DNA from: Pseudomonas donghuensis
GTDB taxonomy: Bacteria > Pseudomonadota > Gammaproteobacteria > Pseudomonadales > Pseudomonadaceae
Direction of reading: 5' to 3'
Length of the DNA: 64,000 bases
Assembly: GCF_000259195.1 (NCBI RefSeq)
Contig: NZ_JH650765.1
Coordinates: forward strand, 119,394 to 183,393
Positions within the stretch are counted from its first letter, which is position 1. Each line of letters begins with the position of its first letter. The notes under the pieces are model-generated. The model was given only the letters and a program-made list of their open reading frames with translations. It had not been told where the DNA came from and made no database searches. The translations under genes were made by a program, and so were the position numbers. Positions 37,644-46,101 of the stretch are shown here, in pieces.

Positions 37644-38402
37644 CTAGGCGATTTCACGCCAGTCGAGCCCGGAATCCTGATTGGCCACTTGTAGCCAGTC
37701 CGGGTCGCAGCCGAGGGTATCGACGAAGCATTGCCGGGCCAGCTGTGGCTGGTTGTTCTTGCTGCTGAGATGGGCCAGCACCAGGTGTTGCAGGTTCTGC
37801 CAGTCCAACTCCGACACCAGGCGCGCGGCCTGATGGTTGTTCAAATGTCCGTAGTCGCCGCCCACCCGCTGCTTTAAAAACATCGGGTAAGGCCCGCGTC
37901 CGAGCAGGTCGCGACAGTGGTTGGCCTCGATCAGCAGGGCATCCAGGCCCTGGTAGCTGCTGAGCAGGGCCGCGTCATACGAGCCCAGGTCGGTCAGCAC
38001 ACCAAAGCGCCGGCGACCATCACCAAATACGTACTGCAGCGGCTCCAGCGCGTCGTGGGTGACGCCGACGGCAGTAACGCTCAAGTCGCCCAGCTGCAAC
38101 GTGTCATTGGCGGCCAGAAAGCCTGCGGCCTCGACCGGCTTGCGCATGCCGCGCAAGGTGCCACGGCTGAGGTAGACCGGTACATTGTAGCGCCGCGACA
38201 GCAACCCGACCCCATGCACGTGGTCGGCATGTTCGTGGGTGACCAGCACCGCGCTCAATTGCGCCGCAGAAACGCCAAGCAGCGCCAGGCGCCGCTCGGT
38301 TTCACGCAGGGAAAAGCCGCAATCGACCAGGAGCAAGGTATTGCCACTGGCGATCAGCGTGCCATTTCCCTGGCTTCCACTTCCAAGTACGGCGAAGCGC
38401 AC
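37644..38402 (-). CDS. MBL-fold metallo-hydrolase (YycJ/WalJ-like)
   Basis: 252 residues. The metal motif is THEHADHVHG (HxHxDH), with the further ligand-bearing strands LIEANH and the conserved GYGHLNNHQAARL-type block. The N-terminus (MRFAVLGSGSQGNGTLIASG) matches the YycJ/WalJ subgroup. Enzymes of this fold hydrolyse phosphoester or thioester bonds; the substrate of this subgroup is not established. It follows bamC on the same strand with the start codon adjacent to the bamC stop, in a purC-bamC-dapA order conserved in Pseudomonas. Confidence 0.88.
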   Translation of the reverse strand: MRFAVLGSGSQGNGTLIASGNTLLLVDCGFSLRETERRLALLGVSAAQLSAVLVTHEHADHVHGVGLLSRRYNVPVYLSRGTLRGMRKPVEAAGFLAANDTLQLGDLSVTAVGVTHDALEPLQYVFGDGRRRFGVLTDLGSYDAALLSSYQGLDALLIEANHCRDLLGRGPYPMFLKQRVGGDYGHLNNHQAARLVSELDWQNLQHLVLAHLSSKNNQPQLARQCFVDTLGCDPDWLQVANQDSGLDWREIA

Positions 38403-39515
38403 TTAACCCAGGTTGTCCTGAATCACGCTCAGCACGCGGCGGGCGACGTCTGCCGGGGCCACGGTGTTGATGTTCTTCTCGACGGTCACCTGGACGCTTT
38501 CGCCCACCTTGCTCAGGCGAACCTGATAGCGCTCGGCACGGGCTTCACGCTCTTCCTTGCTCGGTGCGCTGCCGAACAGGCGGCTGAAGAAGCCTGGCTG
38601 CTCCTTGGTCTCGGCCTTCTCGGCGAGGTTGATGTAGTACAGGCCCAGGCTGCGGTTGATGTCCTCGACGCGCCAATCACCCTGTTCCAGGGCACGGCCA
38701 ACGCTGGACCAGGCGCGATCGAGGTCGGCGCCCAGGTTCAGCACCGGGTTGCCGCTGCCGTCTTCGCTGAGGCTAACGCGGCTCGGGGCGTCGAAGTCGC
38801 GAGCGGCGAGCAACGATACCGAACCACCCTTCTCGGCGCTGCGGGTCATGCTGGCGAGCATTTCGTCGACCAGGATGGCGTCGACACCGGTGTTGGCCGA
38901 ACGCGCCGGGAAGTCCTGCTCGGCCGTGCTGCCGGCCGGACGCTCGACGGTAACGATGTAGACCTCACTGGTGTTGCGCTGCACGCCCGGCTCGATGCGG
39001 ATGCGTGCACGGACTTCGTTGTCGCTGCTGCTCGAAGCACTGCCCAGGCGCTTGGCCATGGACGCCGAGAGCTCGTCGAAACGCTGCCAGGTGGTGTTGA
39101 ATTCGCCGGTTTGTGGACGCTCTTCGGCAATCCGGAAGCCATTGTCTTCGAAGAACTGACGGGCAACCGGCCAGACTTCAGCCGGCGAACGCTGGGCCAG
39201 GACCCAACGCGCGCTGCCGCTCTTCTGCAGGCTGAAATCGCTGATGTCGGCGCCCGCGCTCAGCGGCTGCGGACGTGGCACTTCGAACTCGCCCTTGACG
39301 TTGTCGTCGGCGACGTTGCGCGGGATCGGCAGCAGCGGATCGAGCCGCTTGGCGCTGCTGACGTCCGGTGGCAGCTGCATCGGCGGCTTCTGGGTGGCCT
39401 CCAGATAATCGCTGCCGCGGTCACGGAAGTAACCCTCTTCGCCCCAGAGCCAGCCACAACCGCTGGTACTGGAGATGATCAAGGCAAGGGCGGAAAGACC
39501 AGCCAATCGCTTCAT
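38403..39515 (-). CDS. bamC: Outer-membrane assembly lipoprotein BamC
   Basis: 370 residues. Lipoprotein of the BAM complex, which inserts beta-barrel proteins into the outer membrane. Signal peptide MKRLAGLSALALIISSTSGC, with Cys20 as lipidation site (lipobox STSGC). The N-terminal stretch contains the BamD-binding lasso (EEGYFRDRGSDYLEATQ, PPMQLP), followed by two helix-grip domains (ARWVLAQRSPAEVWPVARQF; DRAWSSVGRALEQGDWRV). ATG 39515 is chosen for the lipobox; longer frames upstream lack it. dapA precedes it at 17 bp, as is usual in gammaproteobacteria. Confidence 0.93.
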   Translation of the reverse strand: MKRLAGLSALALIISSTSGCGWLWGEEGYFRDRGSDYLEATQKPPMQLPPDVSSAKRLDPLLPIPRNVADDNVKGEFEVPRPQPLSAGADISDFSLQKSGSARWVLAQRSPAEVWPVARQFFEDNGFRIAEERPQTGEFNTTWQRFDELSASMAKRLGSASSSSDNEVRARIRIEPGVQRNTSEVYIVTVERPAGSTAEQDFPARSANTGVDAILVDEMLASMTRSAEKGGSVSLLAARDFDAPSRVSLSEDGSGNPVLNLGADLDRAWSSVGRALEQGDWRVEDINRSLGLYYINLAEKAETKEQPGFFSRLFGSAPSKEEREARAERYQVRLSKVGESVQVTVEKNINTVAPADVARRVLSVIQDNLG

Positions 39516-39532
39516 GCGGTGTACGTCCTCAA

Positions 39533-40411
39533 TTAAAACTGCAGGCCGCACTGGCGCATCGCCTGGCGTACCGTATCGTGACAGGATTCGCTCAGCCAGG
39601 TCAGTGGCAGGCGGATGCCTTGCTGCATCAGGCCCATTTCGACCAAAGCCCACTTCACCGGAATCGGGTTGGCTTCGATGAACAGGTTCTTGTGCAGCGG
39701 CATGAGTTTTTCGTTGATCGCGCGAGCCTTCTCGGCATTGCCCTCAAGGGCGGCTTCGCACAGATCGGCCATTTCCCGCGGCGCGACGTTGGCGGTCACG
39801 GAGATGTTGCCTTTACCGCCCATCAGGATCAGCTCGACGGCGGTCGGATCGTCGCCGGACAGGACGATGAAGTCCTTGCTCACTCCGTCAAGGATGGCCT
39901 TGGCGCGCGTAAGGTCGCCAGTGGCTTCCTTGATGCCGATGATGTTCGGTACGGTCGACAGGCGGATCACGGTCTCGGCCTGCATGTCGCAGGCGGTGCG
40001 GCCGGGTACGTTGTAGAGGATCTGCGGGATGTCGACGGCTTCGGCAATGTGCTTGAAGTGCTGGTACAGGCCTTCCTGGGTCGGCTTGTTGTAGTACGGC
40101 ACCACCAGCAGGCAGGCATCGGCGCCGGCTTTTTTGGCGTTGCGGGTCAGGTGCACCGCTTCGCTGGTGGAGTTGGCGCCGGTACCGGCGATCACCGGGA
40201 TGCGGCCGGCAACGCGCTTGACCACGAACTCGATGACCTTGATGTGTTCATCGACGTCCAGGGTGGCGGACTCGCCGGTGGTACCGACGGCGACGATGGC
40301 ATGGGTGCCCTTCTCCAGGTGGAAGTCCACGAGTTTGCCGAGGCTGTCCCAATCAAGACGCCCTTGTGCATCCATGGGTGTGACCAATGCCACCATACTG
40401 CCCGCAATCAT
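39533..40411 (-). CDS. dapA: 4-hydroxy-tetrahydrodipicolinate synthase
   Basis: 292 residues, full length. It condenses pyruvate with aspartate semialdehyde, the first step of the lysine/diaminopimelate branch. Schiff-base lysine in [10 protein letters not shown], active-site tyrosine in [12 protein letters not shown], and the substrate loop [15 protein letters not shown] are all present. The ATG at 40411 has AGGAG; a longer frame upstream has no family similarity. It leads the leftward dapA-bamC-MBL-purC unit. The 260 bases between it and the divergent gcvR gene contain only the promoters and no further gene. Confidence 0.97.
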   Translation of the reverse strand: MIAGSMVALVTPMDAQGRLDWDSLGKLVDFHLEKGTHAIVAVGTTGESATLDVDEHIKVIEFVVKRVAGRIPVIAGTGANSTSEAVHLTRNAKKAGADACLLVVPYYNKPTQEGLYQHFKHIAEAVDIPQILYNVPGRTACDMQAETVIRLSTVPNIIGIKEATGDLTRAKAILDGVSKDFIVLSGDDPTAVELILMGGKGNISVTANVAPREMADLCEAALEGNAEKARAINEKLMPLHKNLFIEANPIPVKWALVEMGLMQQGIRLPLTWLSESCHDTVRQAMRQCGLQF

Positions 40412-40671
40412 GAATCTGCTCCTGCCGGAAAAAGAGAGCGGTAATGGTACTGGCGCCATCGGCCTTGCACAAGCGAAGCAGGCGGGCGGAGCATTCCCCT
40501 CGGCGGCCATTTTCGCTACCCTTCTGTCTTTGATCGGTACATAGTGGCCCGCCGGGCTGCCGACAACGCGCGTAGCCAGCGCCCGAAGCCTCGATCCTGA
40601 GCCCCGGGCTCTTGCCTGCCGGCCTTTTTGCCACGTCAGGTACCGACCGCTCATCGCTTTAGGAATGCTGC

Positions 40672-41232
40672 ATGTCCACCCCCACCGTTCGCGAACAATT
40701 CCTTGTCATCAGCGCCCTGGGTGCCAATCCCATGGAGCTGACCAACATCCTGTGCCGGGCCAGCAACGACAATCGCTGCTCGGTCGTCACCTCGCGCCTG
40801 ACCCGCCACGGCGAGTGCAGCGCCCTGGTGCTGCAGGTCACCGGCAGCTGGGACGCCCTGGCGCGCTTCGAAGCCGCCCTGCCGGGCCTGGCCAAGAAGC
40901 ACACCTTCACCGTCAACGTGGTGCGCAGCGCCGAGCTGGAGGTTCGCCCGTTGTCGCTGCCGTACGTGGCCTATGTCAGCGCCGCCTATCGCCCGGACAT
41001 CATCAACGAGCTGTGCCAGTTCTTCATCGACCACCACGTGGAGCTGGAGAACCTGACCTGCGACACCTACCAGGCGCCACAGACCGGCGGCACCATGCTC
41101 AACGCCACCTTTACCGTGACCTTGCCGGCCGGTACCCAGATCAGTTGGCTGCGTGACCAGTTCCTGGATTTCTCCGATGCGCTGAACCTGGATGCGCTGA
41201 TCGAACCGTGGCGCCCACAGAACCCGATGTAA
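40672..41232 (+). CDS. gcvR: Glycine cleavage system regulator-like ACT protein
   Basis: 186 residues with two ACT domains ([20 protein letters not shown] near the N-terminus; [20 protein letters not shown] in the second half). ACT proteins of this type bind glycine or another amino acid, and GcvR restrains the activator GcvA in Escherichia coli. No DNA-binding domain is present. It starts 10 bp before bcp ends its upstream spacer and is the first of a two-gene unit with bcp. A target in this organism is inferred from family membership. Confidence 0.85.
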   Translation: MSTPTVREQFLVISALGANPMELTNILCRASNDNRCSVVTSRLTRHGECSALVLQVTGSWDALARFEAALPGLAKKHTFTVNVVRSAELEVRPLSLPYVAYVSAAYRPDIINELCQFFIDHHVELENLTCDTYQAPQTGGTMLNATFTVTLPAGTQISWLRDQFLDFSDALNLDALIEPWRPQNPM

Positions 41233-41242
41233 GGAAGCTTTC

Positions 41243-41716
41243 ATGGCCGTTGAACTCGACCAACCCGTCGCCGATTTCCAGGCCCTGGCCACCAGTGGCC
41301 AGAGCATCAGCCTGGCTGAGCTCAAGGGCAAGCAGGTGGTGCTGTACTTCTACCCCAAGGACAGCACCCCGGGCTGCACCACCGAAGGCCAGGGTTTCCG
41401 TGACCAGCATGCGGCCTTCGACGCGGCCAACACCCTGGTGTTCGGCGTTTCGCGCGATGGCATCAAGTCCCACGAGAACTTCAAGGCCAAGCAGGCCTTC
41501 CCTTTCGAGCTGATCAGCGACAAGGACGAGGCCCTGTGCCAGCTGTTCGACGTGATCAAGCTGAAGAAGCTCTATGGCAAGGAATACCTGGGCGTGGACC
41601 GCAGCACCTTCCTGATCGACAAGGACGGCGTGCTGCGCAAGGCCTGGCGCGGGGTGAAGGTGCCCGGGCATGTCGATGCCGTACTGGCGCAAGCGCAGGC
41701 GCTTAACAAGGCCTGA
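41243..41716 (+). CDS. bcp: Thioredoxin-dependent peroxiredoxin (BCP/PrxQ)
   Basis: 157 residues. Reduces hydrogen peroxide and organic peroxides. Peroxidatic cysteine Cys45 in DSTPGCTTEG. The common resolving cysteine five residues on is Gln50 here, and the only other cysteine is Cys99 (DEALCQLF), so it is either a one-cysteine type or uses Cys99. Other family blocks: QVVLYFYPKDSTPGC, FGVSRDGIKSHENF, STFLIDKDG. The ATG follows AAGGAAGC at good spacing. It is 10 bp after gcvR. Confidence 0.93.
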   Translation: MAVELDQPVADFQALATSGQSISLAELKGKQVVLYFYPKDSTPGCTTEGQGFRDQHAAFDAANTLVFGVSRDGIKSHENFKAKQAFPFELISDKDEALCQLFDVIKLKKLYGKEYLGVDRSTFLIDKDGVLRKAWRGVKVPGHVDAVLAQAQALNKA

Positions 41717-41728
41717 TAGCGCTTTACC

Positions 41729-41814
41729 TGTGGGAGCTGGCTTGCCAGCGATTGCATCACCGCGCTAGCCGCAAGGGCCAATGCGCCTGTATCGCTGGCA
41801 AGCCAGCTCCCACA
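41729..41814. repeat. REP element pair (BIME-like)
   Basis: Inverted copies of TGTGGGAGCTGGCTTGCCAG at the two ends, the P. putida-type REP. They occupy the convergent gap between bcp and perM and can fold into a long hairpin that may also end both transcripts. Confidence 0.8.
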
Positions 41815-41819
41815 AAAGC

Positions 41820-42890
41820 TCACAGCAGCGGCGCCACCATCGGCTCGCGCCGCGGCCAGGCATCCAGCACGGCCTTGAACAAGGTCGCCAGCGGGATCGC
41901 AAAGAAAATCCCCCAGAACCCCCACAACCCGCCAAACAGCAGCACCGCGCAGATGATCGCCACCGGGTGCAGGCTCACCGCCTCGGAGAACAGCAACGGC
42001 ACCAGCACGTTGCCATCCAGGGCCTGAATGATCGCGTACACCGCCATCAGGTAGATGAACTGATCGCCCCAGCCCCACTGGAACAGCGCAATCAAGGTCA
42101 CCGGCACGGTCACCACCACCGCACCGACATAGGGCACCACCACCGACAGGCCGACCAGCAGGGCCAGCAACGCCGCATAGTTGAGCCCCAGGCTGATGAA
42201 GGCGATGTAGGTGGCCACACCACAGATCAGGATCTCGATGCCCTTGCCGCGGATGTAATTGGCAATCTGCCGGTTCATCTCTTCGGCCACCCGGGTCATC
42301 AGCGCCCGCTCCTTGGGCAGGTAACCGCTGACCCAGTGGGCGATCTGCTCGCGGTCCTTGAGAAAGAAGAACACCAGGATCGGCACCAGCACCAGGTAGA
42401 TCATGATGTTGACCAGCAGCGGCAGGCTCGACAACGAGAAGGTCAGCGCCCACTGGCCGAACTTGCCGATCTCTCCGCGCATCACCTCGATGGCCTGCAG
42501 CACCTGCTCGTCAGAGACCAGGTGCGGGTAGCGCTCGGGCAACAGCAACAACAGCGACTGCCACTTGCCAAGCATGCCCGGCAGCTCGTTGAACAGGGTG
42601 ATCAACTGGTGCCAGAGCAGCGGCACCAGCACCAGCAGGAACACCGCCAGGGCGCCCATGAACAACGTGAACACCAGCGCCACCGCGTAGCGGGTCGGCA
42701 CCCGCAGGCGCTCCAGGGCATTGACCAGGCCCTGCATCAAGAACGCCAGGACCATCCCCGCCAGCACCGGGGCAAGCATGCCGCCCAGGGTCAGGACGGC
42801 GGTGAACGCCAGAAACAGCAAGACCGCCAATACCACCGCTTCTTCATCGGAGAAGTAGCGCTGCATCCAGTCGCGAAGCACCTTGAACAT
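41820..42890 (-). CDS. AI-2E/PerM family membrane transporter
   Basis: 356 residues with about eight membrane helices in the family order: VVLAVLLFLAFTAVLTLGGM at the start, a conserved amphipathic middle part (QIANYIRGKGIEILICGVAT), and the GLNYAALLALLVGLSVVVPY and GAVVVTVPVTL segments that form the substrate path. Members export small molecules, including autoinducer-2 in some species, or ions; the substrate here is unknown. It is tail to tail with bcp across a REP pair, and 24 bp downstream of the TusA-like gene on the same strand. Confidence 0.88.
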   Translation of the reverse strand: MFKVLRDWMQRYFSDEEAVVLAVLLFLAFTAVLTLGGMLAPVLAGMVLAFLMQGLVNALERLRVPTRYAVALVFTLFMGALAVFLLVLVPLLWHQLITLFNELPGMLGKWQSLLLLLPERYPHLVSDEQVLQAIEVMRGEIGKFGQWALTFSLSSLPLLVNIMIYLVLVPILVFFFLKDREQIAHWVSGYLPKERALMTRVAEEMNRQIANYIRGKGIEILICGVATYIAFISLGLNYAALLALLVGLSVVVPYVGAVVVTVPVTLIALFQWGWGDQFIYLMAVYAIIQALDGNVLVPLLFSEAVSLHPVAIICAVLLFGGLWGFWGIFFAIPLATLFKAVLDAWPRREPMVAPLL

Positions 42891-42914
42891 TGACGATCCT
42901 TTAACAGAGAAAAC

Positions 42915-43154
42915 TCAGGCTTTCTTCAACCAGTAGGTGTACACACCGGCCTCGGCCTCTTCGAGCAGCAGCGTATGACCGGCCAACTTGGCAAAAGTGC
43001 GAAAATCGCGCTGGGAACCGGCGTCGGTGGCAATCACCTTGAGCACTGCGCCACTGTCCAGGCGGTTGAGCTCCATCTTCGCCTTGAGCAGCGGCAGCGG
43101 GCAGTTCAGCCCGCTGGCGTCGAGTTCGGCGTCATGGGTCGGGGTAGCGCTCAT
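42915..43154 (-). CDS. TusA/SirA-family sulfurtransferase
   Basis: 79 residues, a two-layer alpha/beta sandwich with the conserved active-site cysteine in DASGLNCPLPLLKAKMEL (TusA motif CPxP). Proteins of this family pass persulfide sulfur to acceptors, such as in tRNA thiolation or molybdenum-cofactor pathways. The exact partner is unknown, and a second TusA is likely elsewhere in the genome. ATG 43154 has GGAGA five bases upstream. The longer upward frame overlaps the divergent bepA gene and is rejected. It precedes perM in the same direction. Confidence 0.85.
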   Translation of the reverse strand: MSATPTHDAELDASGLNCPLPLLKAKMELNRLDSGAVLKVIATDAGSQRDFRTFAKLAGHTLLLEEAEAGVYTYWLKKA

Positions 43155-43278
43155 GGGGTTCTCCAGGCAGGAATGCGGGCACAGGTAGCATTTTGAACAA
43201 GCCCGGTAGGATACCGCCACTGGTCGCCAACGTGTGAGCGGGCTACAGTAAGGTTCTTTGTCGACCAGAGCTTCGTGC

Positions 43279-44712
43279 ATGAATTTTCTGCGCCCTACCC
43301 TGCTGACGCTGGCCTGTTTGATGGCGCTCCCCAGCCATGCCGACGACCTGCCGTCACTCGGCGACGCCAGTTCTGCCATTGTCTCCCCGCAACAGGAACA
43401 CCAGCTGGGCCGCGCCTGGCTCAGCCTGCTGCGGGGCAATGTCAACCAACTGAACGATCCCCAGCTCAAGGATTACGTCGAAACCAGCGTCTACCGTCTG
43501 GCCGAGACCAGCCAGCTACAGGACCGGCGCCTGGAGGTCATCCTCATCGACAGCCGCGAACTCAACGCCTTCGCCGCTCCCGGCGGGATCGTCGGGGTCA
43601 ACGGCGGGCTGTTCCTCAATGCCCAGACCGAGGGCGAGTACGTCTCGGTATTGGCCCACGAACTGGCGCACTTGTCCCAGCGCCACTTCGCCCGGGGCGT
43701 CGAGGCCCAGCAACGCATGCAACTGCCGATGATGGGCGCGCTGCTGATCGGTATCGTCGCCGCCGCAGCAGGGGCCGGTGATGCCGGTATTGCCGCGATC
43801 GCCGGCACCCAGGCCGCAGCCATCCAGGAACAGCGGCGCTTCTCCCGGCAGAACGAACAGGAAGCCGACCGCATCGGTATCCTCAACCTCGAGAAGGCCG
43901 GCTACGATCCGCGCAACATGCCGACCATGTTCGAGCGCCTGATGCGCCAATACCGTTATGACGCCAAGCCGCCGGAATTCCTCCTGACCCACCCGGTCAC
44001 CGAATCGCGGATCGCCGACACCCGCAACCGCGCCGAACAGGCGCCCAAGGGCGGCACCGAAGACAGCAAGCGTTATCAACTGATTCGCGCGCGGGTGGCA
44101 TTGATCTACGAAGGCACCCCAGGGCTTGCGGCCAAGCGCTTCCAGGCGCAGCTCGACGAAAACCCGCAACAGGACGCCGCCCGTTACGGCCTGGCCCTGG
44201 CCCAGATCAAGGGCGGGCGCCTGAACGAGGCGCGCGAGAACCTCAAGCCGCTGCTGGCCAAGGCGCCCAACGACATCACCTACAACCTGGCGCAGATCGA
44301 CCTGGACATCACCAACAACCGCTTGCCCGATGCCCAGCAGCGCGTCGAACGGATGCGTGGCCTGTACCCGGGCAACTACCCGTTGCAACAGGCGCGCATC
44401 GACCTGCTGCTCAAGCAGAACCGCCCCGCCGAGGCGGAAAAGGCGCTGGATGCGCTGCTCAAGAATCGCCCGCAAGACCCGGATGTCTGGTATGACGTGG
44501 CGGAAGTGCGCGGGTTGTCGGGCAACACCATTGGCCTGCACCAGGCCCGCGCCGAATACTTTGCCCTGGTGGGCGACTTCGACCAGGCCTTGCAACAGCT
44601 CGATTACGCTAAACAGCGGGCCGGCAACAACTTTGTCCTGGCGTCGAAGATCGATGCGCGTCAGCGCGAGCTGATGGAGCAGCAGCGGATGGTCAAGGAC
44701 ATGATGCGCTAA
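43279..44712 (+). CDS. bepA: Periplasmic M48 metalloprotease, BepA-like
   Basis: 477 residues. It would check outer-membrane protein assembly in the periplasm, especially LptD. A signal peptide ends PSHA-DD near residue 23. Zinc motif HELAH in SVLAHELAHLSQRHFARG, with the third ligand Glu in NEQEADRIGILNLEKAG. C-terminal TPR-like repeats follow (AARYGLALAQIKGGRLNEAR; EKALDALLKNRPQDPDVWYD). The start ATG 43279 is weakly preceded by AGAG, but the signal peptide fits. It diverges from the TusA-like gene. Confidence 0.92.
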   Translation: MNFLRPTLLTLACLMALPSHADDLPSLGDASSAIVSPQQEHQLGRAWLSLLRGNVNQLNDPQLKDYVETSVYRLAETSQLQDRRLEVILIDSRELNAFAAPGGIVGVNGGLFLNAQTEGEYVSVLAHELAHLSQRHFARGVEAQQRMQLPMMGALLIGIVAAAAGAGDAGIAAIAGTQAAAIQEQRRFSRQNEQEADRIGILNLEKAGYDPRNMPTMFERLMRQYRYDAKPPEFLLTHPVTESRIADTRNRAEQAPKGGTEDSKRYQLIRARVALIYEGTPGLAAKRFQAQLDENPQQDAARYGLALAQIKGGRLNEARENLKPLLAKAPNDITYNLAQIDLDITNNRLPDAQQRVERMRGLYPGNYPLQQARIDLLLKQNRPAEAEKALDALLKNRPQDPDVWYDVAEVRGLSGNTIGLHQARAEYFALVGDFDQALQQLDYAKQRAGNNFVLASKIDARQRELMEQQRMVKDMMR

Positions 44713-44720
44713 CACCGCAA

Positions 44721-44810
44721 GAGGCTGCTTCGCAGCCTATCGCCGGCAACGCCGGCTCCCACAGTAGATTTGCATGCACCGAACCTGTGGGAGCTGGCTT
44801 GCCAGCGATG
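44721..44810. repeat. Stem-loop plus two REP copies
   Basis: A 7-bp stem AGGCTGC/GCAGCCT (44722-44738) after bepA, then GCCGGCTCCCACAG and CTGTGGGAGCTGGCTTGCCA, which are REP sequences in opposite orientation. They fill the convergent gap to nadA. Confidence 0.7.
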
Positions 44811-44816
44811 GGGCCG

Positions 44817-45875
44817 TCAGGCGTTACCGGACAGCTTCAGCCGCGCCGCCTGGGTAAAGTCGAGCATGCGCTTGAGCGGTTTGATCGCCTGGGGGATCAG
44901 CGCTGGCTCGACGAAGATCTCGTTGCTGCCCTCACGCAGGCACTGCAAGGTGCGCTCCAGGGTATTCATCGCCATCCATGGGCAATGCGCGCAACTGCGG
45001 CAGGCCGCGCCGTTACCGGCGGTGGGCGCTTCGATGAAGATCTTGTCCGGGCACAACTGCTGCATCTTGTAGAAGATGCCGCGGTCGGTGGCGACGATAA
45101 AGGTCTTGTTCGGCAGGGTTTGCGCCGCAGCAATCAGCTGGCTGGTGGAACCCACCGCATCGGCCAGGTCAATCACCGCCTCAGGCGATTCCGGGTGCAC
45201 CAGAATCGCCGCATCCGGGTACAGCGCCTTCATGTCGGCGAGCTGACGCGACTTGAACTCTTCGTGAACGATGCAGGCACCATCCCACAGCAGCATGTCG
45301 GCACCGGTCTGCTTCTGGATGTAGCGGCCCAGGTGCTGGTCCGGCCCCCAGATGATGGTCTCGCCGTTGTCCATCAGGCTTTCGACGATTTCCAGCGCGC
45401 AACTGGAGGTCACCACCCAGTCAGCCCGGGCCTTGACCGCCGCCGAGGTGTTGGCATACACCACCACGGTGCGCTCGGGGTGCTTGTCGCAGAAGGCCGA
45501 GAACTCTTCAACCGGGCAGCCCAGATCGAGCGAGCAAGTCGCCTCGAGGGTCGGCATCAGCACGCGCTTTTCCGGAGTGAGGATCTTGGCCGTCTCGCCC
45601 ATGAAGCGCACACCGGCCACCACCACGGTCGTGGCCGCGTGGTTCTTGCCAAAGCGGGCCATTTCCAGCGAGTCGGACACGCAGCCGCCGGTTTCCTCGG
45701 CCAGGGCCTGGATCACCGGGTCGCAATAGTAATGGGCAACCAGCACCGCGTTTTGTGCCTTGAGTTCGGCAGCGATGGCGGCGCGGTAGTCGGCCTCTTG
45801 CTCGGGTGTCAGCGGCTTGGGCTGCTTGGCATCGAGGTGAGCCTGGACGAGAAGGCGTTCGGAAATCTGGGTCAT
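44817..45875 (-). CDS. nadA: Quinolinate synthase
   Basis: 352 residues. Condenses iminoaspartate with dihydroxyacetone phosphate to quinolinate in NAD synthesis. The three cysteines that hold the 4Fe-4S cluster are in [22 protein letters not shown] and [11 protein letters not shown]. Substrate-binding blocks [21 protein letters not shown] and [10 protein letters not shown] are present. ATG 45875 fits the family start ([13 protein letters not shown]); extension to 45935 is possible but weak. It stands alone, ending at the REP pair beyond bepA. The 226 bases upstream hold its promoter and the DUF945 terminator. Confidence 0.97.
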   Translation of the reverse strand: MTQISERLLVQAHLDAKQPKPLTPEQEADYRAAIAAELKAQNAVLVAHYYCDPVIQALAEETGGCVSDSLEMARFGKNHAATTVVVAGVRFMGETAKILTPEKRVLMPTLEATCSLDLGCPVEEFSAFCDKHPERTVVVYANTSAAVKARADWVVTSSCALEIVESLMDNGETIIWGPDQHLGRYIQKQTGADMLLWDGACIVHEEFKSRQLADMKALYPDAAILVHPESPEAVIDLADAVGSTSQLIAAAQTLPNKTFIVATDRGIFYKMQQLCPDKIFIEAPTAGNGAACRSCAHCPWMAMNTLERTLQCLREGSNEIFVEPALIPQAIKPLKRMLDFTQAARLKLSGNA

Positions 45876-46072
45876 GATCGCTGGACCTGCAGGCGCTTGA
45901 GCGCGTAAGTCGAGTGTATCACCGAGCCCTGGCAAATCGGCTACAGGCTCCGCAGGCAGGGCAAAACCGCCTTGCGCACAGAACCACGGACCAGCTGCGG
46001 CCTCGGGTTTTTATAGGATGCCGAAGGCTACAGATAATCGGATGAATTCAAAAGGTTTTTTTAGTGAAACAA

Positions 46073-46094
46073 GCCCGGGGCGGGCGCCCCGGGC
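46073..46094 (-). terminator. Terminator after the DUF945 gene
   Basis: Perfect 9-bp GC stem GCCCGGGGC / GCCCCGGGC with a four-base loop, 7 bp beyond the stop at 46102. A short T-rich tail (TTGTTTC) follows on the minus strand. Confidence 0.75.
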
Positions 46095-46101
46095 CTGAAC
46101 A

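Noticed and set aside
40353..40671. Minus-strand extension of dapA to 40654
   Set aside because: The extra N-terminus has no family similarity, and ATG 40411 has a proper AGGAG and the family start.
43155..43469. N-terminal extension of the TusA-like gene
   Set aside because: It overlaps the divergent bepA start and lacks similarity; ATG 43154 has GGAGA.
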